This document shows, piece by piece, positions 15,150 to 20,414 of a stretch of 23,855 bases of DNA. The notes beneath the pieces were generated by a model. The model did no database searches. It was not told the origin of the DNA and was given only the letters and a program-made list of their open reading frames with translations. Each line of letters starts with the position of its first letter. Position 1 is the stretch's first letter. The position numbers and the translations under genes were made by a program. The DNA comes from JAWLCQ01 sp041687095. Lineage in GTDB: Bacteria; Planctomycetota; Phycisphaerae; SM23-33. The stretch covers positions 1-23,855 of the forward strand of contig JAWLCQ010000061.1 of assembly GCA_041687095.1 (NCBI GenBank), written 5' to 3'.

Positions 15150-15210
15150 AAAAAGGGGACAGGCACCTGCGCGGCAAAAAGCATGCCGCTGCGGAGCCAG
15201 TCCCCTTTTG
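15150..15210. repeat. REP/MITE-like palindrome (GGGGAC...GTCCCC)
   Basis: AAAAGGGGAC (15151-15160) pairs with GTCCCCTTTT (15200-15209), and an inner stem GCGGCA/TGCCGC (15171-15176 and 15184-15189) is nested within. The words AAAAAGGGGACAGGCACC and AGCCAGTCCCCTTTT are typical of widespread REP-like palindromes associated with Y1/IS200-type transposases; that link is from general knowledge, and no such transposase gene is here. Confidence 0.75.
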
Positions 15211-15274
15211 CGAGGCTCCCTGCGCCTGTCCCGCCTCCGCCTCTCCCGCCTTCGGATCCCGGCGGGCCCTTTTC

Positions 15275-15308
15275 TTCACGCCTTCGCTGCTGTTTGCGAA
15301 GGCGTGAA
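15275..15308. terminator. Perfect 12-bp hairpin between convergent genes
   Basis: TTCACGCCTTCG (15275-15286) and CGAAGGCGTGAA (15297-15308) are exact reverse complements around a 10-nt loop. The position between the convergent cytochrome and RDD genes suits a bidirectional terminator. Neither side has a clear T-run on its 3' flank, so termination is only inferred. Confidence 0.45.
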
Positions 15309-15322
15309 CGGTTACTCGTCCA

Positions 15323-17287
15323 TCAACTGCGAGGCGGGGAGTCGGATGGTTCCCCGCGTTCGGTGGTGTCGGATTCGGGAAGGTTCGGTTCGGCGTCGGT
15401 GGGGGGGGCAGTCTCCCGCTCGGTGTCCTGGTGGTGGGGATTCTCCCGGTCGGGCCCGTCGGGTTCGCCGTGGGTTCGCTCGCGCAGTTGGGGGGGCGTG
15501 CGGGGGGGGAGGGGCTGGGGGGCGGCGTCGACGACGGTCGTACGGGCCAGCCAGTCGCCCACGCGCTGGCGGTTGCGGTTGAAGAAGATCACCAGCGGCA
15601 GGATGGGCATCATGGGAGGCAGGGACAACTCGATGACCTTCCAGAGGTTGCGCAGCAGCACGCCGCGCAGGTCCGGGCGCTTCCCGTCGTCGGTCACCAC
15701 GCGGGTCCGCACGAGCATCTTGCCCAGCGTCGCCCCGAACCGCCACTCCATGGCGATGCTGTACACCAGCAGGAACGACAACTGGACCAGCCACGTGTAG
15801 AGGAGGGCGGGGGGGAGGGGGACTTCCCCTCGCCAGATGGCCGCGAGTTCCGCCATGGTCAGCACCGGGGGCGGGAAGATCGCCAGCCAGATCAATCCCG
15901 ACAGGATCGCCGGAACCATGTCGACCAGCAGGCCCACCAGCCGCCGCGCCGGGCTCGCCGGGATGAACTGGGGGGGGAGCGTGAAGGGCCCGGGCGGGTT
16001 CTTGGGGCGCAGCAGGACCAGGGGCACGAACGTGCCGATCAGGAGGGCCCAGAAGAATCCCTGGAGGACCTGCTGCGCCTGCTCCTGCCCGGAGGCGCGG
16101 TGGAAGATCTGCACGGGCTCCTGGATGCGGAGGGCCCCCGAGAGGTCGACGGTGGCGAAGCGGAGGACGTCCCCCTCGCTCCACAGGAGGGCGATGGCGT
16201 CACCGAAGGGGGCGACGCGGGGGAGGGCGTCGGCGGGGACGGTGAGGGGGCGGCCCTCGCGCATGGCGAGGTGAACGGCAGGGGCGTCGGTGGGGGCGGT
16301 GGTGGGTTGGGTGGCAGGGGCGGTGACAGGGATCACCGCCAGCCGCAGCAGGCGGCGGCCCTGCTCGGGGGCGGGGGCGGTGACGGCGAAGACCAGGCGA
16401 CCCTTGACCGCCAGCATTGCGATCACCCGTCCGGCGGGGAGGACCTCGGGCAGGGGCGCCGCCTCCCACGCCCCCCGCGAGTACCGCAGCAGGCGGGGGG
16501 CGGCCGATCCGTCCGGCGCCAGCGCCAGCAGGTGGAGGGTCCCGGGAGTGGAGGCGGCGAGGATGCGCGACTCGCCCCCGGGAGGCAGCAGGTCCAGGGG
16601 CACCTCCGTCAGGACCCGCCACTCCAGCCCGGTGTACTGCAGGATCCCCAGCCGCGGCTGAGCGGCCCGCAGGGAGGGTGCGGCGTCGTCTGCGGGAGCG
16701 TCGTCGTCCCCGAAAGCGTCCGCGGGCGCGGTGGCGGCGCCGTCGGGTGCGGGGATTGCGAGGGGTTCCCCTTCGCGGGCGGGATCCGCGGGCGGCGGGG
16801 CCGGTTCGGCGATGGGGTCCGGTGCGGACGGTGGTTCCGCGGCCGGGGCCGTCGTCGGCAGGGGCCGCTGGGTGCGGAGGGGCACGACCGCCAGGAGGCT
16901 GGGCGTTTCGATCTCCCCGATCCGCTCCCCCGCCAGCAGCGCCAGCGGGCGCGCCTCGCCCGACCACTCCGGGCCCGACGGGATCCGCCCCGGCATAAAG
17001 CCGTTCGGCCTCGCCCGGAAGATCACGTACCCGAACGGGTCGTGAAGGAGGACGTGCAGGCTCCTCTCCACCGCCGCGACGGCCGACGGGGCGCCCGCGA
17101 ACTTCTCCTGCACCCAGACCCATCGTCCGTCGAGCGGGCGGGCGACCACGTCGAACGCACTGCCCTCCTCGGTGGCGCGGACGATCCAGACGGCGGCATC
17201 GCTCCCGGCGAGGAAGAACTCATCGCCCCCCGCCGGTCCCGCCGCCGCCGCGCACACCGCCATCGCCGCCAGAACACATCGCACCAT
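15323..17287 (-). CDS. RDD-domain membrane protein with a large extracytoplasmic N-terminal region
   Basis: This 654-aa protein begins with a signal peptide (MVRCVLAAMAVCAAAAGPAGG). A ~390-residue exported region follows, with short WVQ/LLRYSRGAWEAAP strands suggestive of a beta-propeller-like fold, interrupted by a low-complexity Pro/Ala/Asp linker at about 135-205. Hydrophobic segments lie near residues 407-423, 444-467, 493-515 and 555-571. They include RDD family features: SPARRLVGLLVDM, the GATLGKMLVRTRVV loop and QRVGDWLARTTVV. RDD proteins are integral membrane proteins, some linked to ion transport; most are uncharacterised. The C-terminal ~60 residues are highly charged. GAGG sits 6 nt before ATG 17287, and the upstream lipoprotein gene ends only 8 bp away, so the two are probably cotranscribed. 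The longer frame to 17455 overlaps that gene and was rejected. Confidence 0.85.
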   Translation of the reverse strand: MVRCVLAAMAVCAAAAGPAGGDEFFLAGSDAAVWIVRATEEGSAFDVVARPLDGRWVWVQEKFAGAPSAVAAVERSLHVLLHDPFGYVIFRARPNGFMPGRIPSGPEWSGEARPLALLAGERIGEIETPSLLAVVPLRTQRPLPTTAPAAEPPSAPDPIAEPAPPPADPAREGEPLAIPAPDGAATAPADAFGDDDAPADDAAPSLRAAQPRLGILQYTGLEWRVLTEVPLDLLPPGGESRILAASTPGTLHLLALAPDGSAAPRLLRYSRGAWEAAPLPEVLPAGRVIAMLAVKGRLVFAVTAPAPEQGRRLLRLAVIPVTAPATQPTTAPTDAPAVHLAMREGRPLTVPADALPRVAPFGDAIALLWSEGDVLRFATVDLSGALRIQEPVQIFHRASGQEQAQQVLQGFFWALLIGTFVPLVLLRPKNPPGPFTLPPQFIPASPARRLVGLLVDMVPAILSGLIWLAIFPPPVLTMAELAAIWRGEVPLPPALLYTWLVQLSFLLVYSIAMEWRFGATLGKMLVRTRVVTDDGKRPDLRGVLLRNLWKVIELSLPPMMPILPLVIFFNRNRQRVGDWLARTTVVDAAPQPLPPRTPPQLRERTHGEPDGPDRENPHHQDTERETAPPTDAEPNLPESDTTERGEPSDSPPRS

Positions 17288-17295
17288 CCCTGTCC

Positions 17296-18318
17296 TCACG
17301 TGGGGTTCTCCTCGGCCGCCGGCGTTGGTGGTGGGGGCGACCCGATGACCCGCAGCAGCCTGCGCTCGAACGGCAGCCACTCCCACAGGAGGAAGACGTC
17401 CGGGTCGAACACCTCCGGGTCGGTCGTCATCTTCGACAGGCGGAGGCGGATCCAACTGCCGCTTTCGGGGAACGTGATGTCGATCTTCGTGGGCATCATC
17501 GGCGGGTTGGCGGGCGGGTTGGGCTCGGCCGACACGTCGATGGGCTCCCAGTCGCCCACGTCGGCGGTCACCGTTCGCACGCCCCGCCGGTCCAGGAGGT
17601 GGATGCGGAAGGGGAGGCGGGGCTCGTCGACGGACCAGTGCAGGAGCATCTCGCGGCGGAACCCGATGGACCCGTCGGGCGGGGTGCGGTCCACGTACGT
17701 CAGGACGTAGGCCCGCTCGAAGGGGTCGGACTCGTCGATGGTCATCCCCACGACGGGCAGATCGGTGAACGTCGCGGGCAGGGCGGTAACGCAGAGCATC
17801 GAGAGGATCTGCAGCGGGTCCACGGGGAGGCGCTGGGCCTCGGGGGAGTCGGCGAGTGCGAGGGGGACGACGATCCCGCCTCGCTCCCGGCCAAAGACGT
17901 CATACCAGTAGTAGTAGACCTGATCTTCGAGGGTGGCCCCGAGTTGGAAGACGGTCTGTCCGGCCTCCTTGCCCTGGAGGAAGAGGTTGTGGGGCCCCAG
18001 GGGGACGGAGCCCTTCTCCAGGATCAGGATGGCGTTGCTCAGGCCCAGGGTCGAGCCCCAGTTGACCGTCCCCTCGGGCCCCTCGAGGTGGACCTGCATC
18101 CGCGCCCTCGCCCACAGGCGAGGGATGGCGGCGGCGCGGTCGTTGTACTCTGCGATCACGATCTCACGCGGAACGACGGCCTCGGGACGGGGGGGAGGCT
18201 GCGGGCAGCCCCCCAGCACCACCGTGATCCCGGCCAGCAGCACCGCCATCGCCGACCGCGCGCGATCCCCGATCCGCACTCCGCACGTTCCGTTCGCTTT
18301 GTCTTCGATGTCCGACAT
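17296..18318 (-). CDS. Lipoprotein of unknown function
   Basis: The 340-aa product has a lipoprotein signal with hydrophobic core MAVLLAGITVVLG and lipobox LGGC (Cys38), then a Pro-rich linker. The mature part starts with a helix (IVIAEYNDRAAAIPRLWARA) followed by alternating strands (MQVHLEGPEGTVNWGST, ILILEKGSVPLGPHNLFLQG, TVFQLGATLEDQVYYYWYD). This could be a LolA/LolB-like half-barrel, as in many planctomycete lipoproteins, but I see no diagnostic motif. GGGGAGGAG lies 7 nt before the ATG, supporting this start despite the 23-residue n-region; M24 is an alternative. The gene is first in a two-gene unit with the RDD protein, which suggests a shared envelope role. Confidence 0.82.
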   Translation of the reverse strand: MSDIEDKANGTCGVRIGDRARSAMAVLLAGITVVLGGCPQPPPRPEAVVPREIVIAEYNDRAAAIPRLWARARMQVHLEGPEGTVNWGSTLGLSNAILILEKGSVPLGPHNLFLQGKEAGQTVFQLGATLEDQVYYYWYDVFGRERGGIVVPLALADSPEAQRLPVDPLQILSMLCVTALPATFTDLPVVGMTIDESDPFERAYVLTYVDRTPPDGSIGFRREMLLHWSVDEPRLPFRIHLLDRRGVRTVTADVGDWEPIDVSAEPNPPANPPMMPTKIDITFPESGSWIRLRLSKMTTDPEVFDPDVFLLWEWLPFERRLLRVIGSPPPPTPAAEENPT

Positions 18319-18439
18319 ACCTTACTCCTCCCCGTTCGAGTCCGAACCGTTACACGTGAAGTGTATCGGTGACGCGTACAGTATGCGCAGGAGGGCTGAG
18401 AAGCAACTGTGGAGGGGAGGCATCCAAGGCAATCGAGGA

Positions 18440-18461
18440 GTTGCCGGAGCACGCCGGCAAC
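18440..18461. other. Perfect 8-bp hairpin
   Basis: GTTGCCGG (18440-18447), loop AGCACG, CCGGCAAC (18454-18461). It lies downstream of the minus-strand zinc-finger gene and upstream of the lipoprotein gene. It may help terminate the former, but no T-tract follows. Confidence 0.4.
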
Positions 18462-18474
18462 CGCGGCGGACGCC

Positions 18475-18559
18475 TTTTGGAGTGCGGTGGCGAAGACACC
18501 GCTTTGGCTTGGACGGCGAGGAAGAGTCAAAGCGGCGTCGCAGCCGCCGCACTCCAAAA
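18475..18559. repeat. TTTTGGAGTGCGG palindromic element, about 85 bp
   Basis: TTTTGGAGTGCGGTGGC at the left and GCCGCCGCACTCCAAAA at the right form a 16-17 bp outer stem with one G-T style mismatch. An inner stem CCGCTTTG/CAAAGCGG is nested inside. It fills much of the 273-bp gap between the lipoprotein and zinc-finger genes. The layout matches a non-autonomous palindromic repeat. Confidence 0.8.
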
Positions 18560-18591
18560 AACGGCATCGAGGCGGGTCTGCGGTTGTCCCG

Positions 18592-19437
18592 CTACAGCTC
18601 GCCCTGAAGGATCGTGCTGAGTTGTTCGCTGACCTGGGCGGTCTGGTCCTCGTCCATCTCGGGGTTGAGGACCTCACGGCGGCGGTCGTCGCCGCGGAGG
18701 CGGAGCGTCCAGACCTCCACCCCGTCGTCCCGCTTGCGGGCCCGCTCGTACGTCAGCAGCCGCTTGCGCATGAGGATCAGGGCGAGGACGAACCGGAAGT
18801 TGATCTTCGCGGGCTCGGCGGCGTCCTCGAGGCGATCGAAGAAGTTCACCAGCAGCTCGTCGTCCACGAACAGCCGCTTCTTCTCCGTGGGGACGGGGAC
18901 GGCCGTCCGCCACACCCCGAACGGGAACAGCCCGGGAGCGGGCCGCGCGCGGACGGCCGCGCCCTCGGCGGATTCGGTGGGGGGGGGCTCTACGTCCTGT
19001 GGCGTTTCAGGGGCGTCGGAGGGGGGGCAGGGCGGAGGCGTCTGGTGGTCCTCCGTGGCAAGGGCATCCTGCCCATGCGTCCCACGGGCATCTTGCCCGT
19101 GGCCTTCGCTCGCAGGCTCTTGCGGACTGGGGGAGGCTTCCTCGCCTGTCGAGCCCTGCTCACTTTCCGGGCACGGGCGGGACGCCTGTGCCACGGGATC
19201 GGCCTCGCCGTCGGCGGAAGGGTTGGGGGCAGGCGCGTCCGCGGCGGGCTCGGCTGCGGGGTCCGCCGCCGGCGGGTTGGCGGAGAACGACTCCCAGCAG
19301 GGGGGGCAGTAGTCCCGCCGCTCGAACTCCTCCCCGACCTCCCAGACCGTCGCGACGACCTCGCTGCCCGGTTCGAGCTGCTTGTCGCACGCGCAGCAGG
19401 TCCCGGTCACTTTGGCGATGTTGAATTCCTTGGCCAT
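18592..19437 (-). CDS. Uncharacterised zinc-finger protein with a repeat-derived linker
   Basis: I do not recognise a named family for this 281-aa protein. Its N-terminus has a four-cysteine site, Cys14-x2-Cys17 and Cys44-x2-Cys47 (CCACDKQLEPGSEV then DYCPPCW), probably a zinc ribbon. Residues ~50-165 are a low-complexity Pro/Ala/Glu linker that includes GHGQDARGTHGQDALATEDH, which is the translation of palindromic repeat DNA. The C-terminal ~115 residues form a conserved-looking helical domain (EKKRLFVDDELLVNFFDRLEDA, INFRFVLALILMRKRLL) followed by charged strands (VEVWTLRLRGDDRRREVLNP). There is no signal peptide, so it is probably cytoplasmic. The ATG at 19437 is one base from the stop of the upstream cyclodeaminase-family gene, so translation is likely coupled. 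Function is unknown. Confidence 0.8.
   Translation of the reverse strand: MAKEFNIAKVTGTCCACDKQLEPGSEVVATVWEVGEEFERRDYCPPCWESFSANPPAADPAAEPAADAPAPNPSADGEADPVAQASRPCPESEQGSTGEEASPSPQEPASEGHGQDARGTHGQDALATEDHQTPPPCPPSDAPETPQDVEPPPTESAEGAAVRARPAPGLFPFGVWRTAVPVPTEKKRLFVDDELLVNFFDRLEDAAEPAKINFRFVLALILMRKRLLTYERARKRDDGVEVWTLRLRGDDRRREVLNPEMDEDQTAQVSEQLSTILQGEL
19056..19105. repeat. Tandem hairpins of a GGGCATCYTGCCC repeat inside a coding linker
   Basis: GGGCA-TCC-TGCCC (19062-19074) is followed by CCACGGGCA-TCT-TGCCCGTGG (19082-19102, a perfect 9-bp stem). It translates in frame as HGQDARGTHGQDAL within the zinc-finger protein. A related-looking segment, GGCACGGGCGGGACGCCTG then TGCCACGGG, lies at about 19170-19197 in the same linker. 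Confidence 0.7.
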
Positions 19438-19438
19438 G

Positions 19439-20062
19439 CTACGCCAGGTGCTCCTTCGCCGCTTCCTCCAGCTCCGCCAGGATGCGCTCGGCGCGGCGGA
19501 GGTCGTCGGCGGACGACTCCTTGATCTCCCCCGCGGCGGTGAGGTCCTTGACCTGCGGAACGTTGATGCGGACGTTGTAGTCGCTCAGCCGCACCGCCGC
19601 CACCGCCAGCACCCCCGCCGCCAGCAGGTCCGTGATCAGCCACGGGTTGCTGCGGGGGGCGAATTCCTGGAGGTCCTGCAGGACGGCAAGGCCGAGTTTG
19701 GCGGCCTCGCGGGGGACGTCGATCGCCGCCGCGACGGCCGTCGCCATCGCCTCGTCCTTCGCCTCCCCGTCGTCCATCTTGTTCGCCTCGGCGTACATGC
19801 CATAGGCGGCCATGTCATCGCTCACGAGGTCCTGGAACATCGCCCGCGCCCTTTGGAGGCGGGCTCCCAGGTGGGCGTAGAACTCCTCGTGCTCCGCGTA
19901 CTTCTTCTTGCCGCGCGTGAAGTTCAGCGCCATCTCGCCCAGCGCCACGCCCAGCGCCCCGACGACCCCGGCCACGCTGCCGCCACCGGGCGTCGGCGTC
20001 TTGGCCGCCACGGCCGCCGCGAACTCGCGCACCGACCGGTCCAGCATGTCCTGCTCGCTCAT
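19439..20062 (-). CDS. Cyclodeaminase/cyclohydrolase (FTCD-C / FchA) family protein
   Basis: The 207-aa product matches the all-helical FTCD_C family. Members act on one-carbon folates: formimidoyl-THF cyclodeaminase or methenyl-THF cyclohydrolase (FchA). The family signature TPTPGGGSVAGVVGALGVAL is at residues 22-41, followed by MALNFTRGKKKYAEHEE, DLVSDDMAAYGMY and a second helical half (AIDVPREAAKLGLAVLQDL, then SNPWLITDLLAAGVLAVAAV). The length (~200) fits stand-alone cyclohydrolases rather than the bifunctional enzyme. ATG 20062 is preceded by AAAGGA about 7 nt upstream; the longer frame to 20131 (MFRISDFEFRIF) is translated repeat and was discarded. The downstream zinc-finger gene is one base away. 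No other folate gene is in the window, so which reaction it catalyses is open. Confidence 0.9.
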   Translation of the reverse strand: MSEQDMLDRSVREFAAAVAAKTPTPGGGSVAGVVGALGVALGEMALNFTRGKKKYAEHEEFYAHLGARLQRARAMFQDLVSDDMAAYGMYAEANKMDDGEAKDEAMATAVAAAIDVPREAAKLGLAVLQDLQEFAPRSNPWLITDLLAAGVLAVAAVRLSDYNVRINVPQVKDLTAAGEIKESSADDLRRAERILAELEEAAKEHLA

Positions 20063-20096
20063 GTCCGTCCTTTCACCGTCGGCCCTTCGGAGGGGA

Positions 20097-20154
20097 AAAA
20101 TCCGAAACTCGAAATCCGAAATACGAAACAAATTCGAAATACGAAATGGGAATG
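20097..20154. repeat. Left arm of a composite repeat element (TTTCGGAT type)
   Basis: The run AAAATCCGAAACTCGAAATC continues to CGAAATGGGAATG and is an imperfect reverse complement of 20345-20402. The shared core is CGAAACAAATTCGAA. The arms flank the 7-bp tandem array, so the whole 20097-20402 unit occupies nearly the entire 352-bp gap between the M16 peptidase and cyclodeaminase genes. Confidence 0.75.
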
Positions 20155-20173
20155 TTTGAAACGGGAGGGCGGG

Positions 20174-20301
20174 GGAACCAGGAACCGGGAACCAGGAACC
20201 GGGAACCAGGAACCAGGAACCGGGAACCGGGAACCGGGAACCAGGAACCGGGAACCAGGAACCGGGAACCGGGAACCGGGAACCGGGAACCGGGAACCGG
20301 G
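20174..20301. repeat. (GGAACCR)n 7-bp tandem array, copy 2
   Basis: About 18 units of GGAACCA or GGAACCG, with the G form more common toward the right end. Same unit, orientation and setting as the array at 8791-8899: a gap between two codirectional minus-strand genes. Confidence 0.92.
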
Positions 20302-20344
20302 TCTGGACTCGTGGTCAGGTCCGGCTGTCCTCAACCGTTTCGGT

Positions 20345-20402
20345 CATTCGTATTTTGTCTTTCGAATTTGTTTCGGATTTCGAGCTTCGGATTTCGGATT
20401 TC
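20345..20402. repeat. Right arm of the composite repeat element
   Basis: The run CATTCGTATTTTGTCTTTCG continues through GAATTTGTTTCGGATTTCG to the M16 gene 3' end. It pairs with 20097-20154 and aligns with the single arm at 8968-9026. Confidence 0.75.
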
Positions 20403-20414
20403 CCCGCAGGGGGG

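Noticed and set aside
20060..20131. N-terminal extension of the cyclodeaminase (MFRISDFEFRIF...)
   Set aside because: It is translated repeat sequence; ATG 20062 has AAAGGA and begins where family similarity starts.
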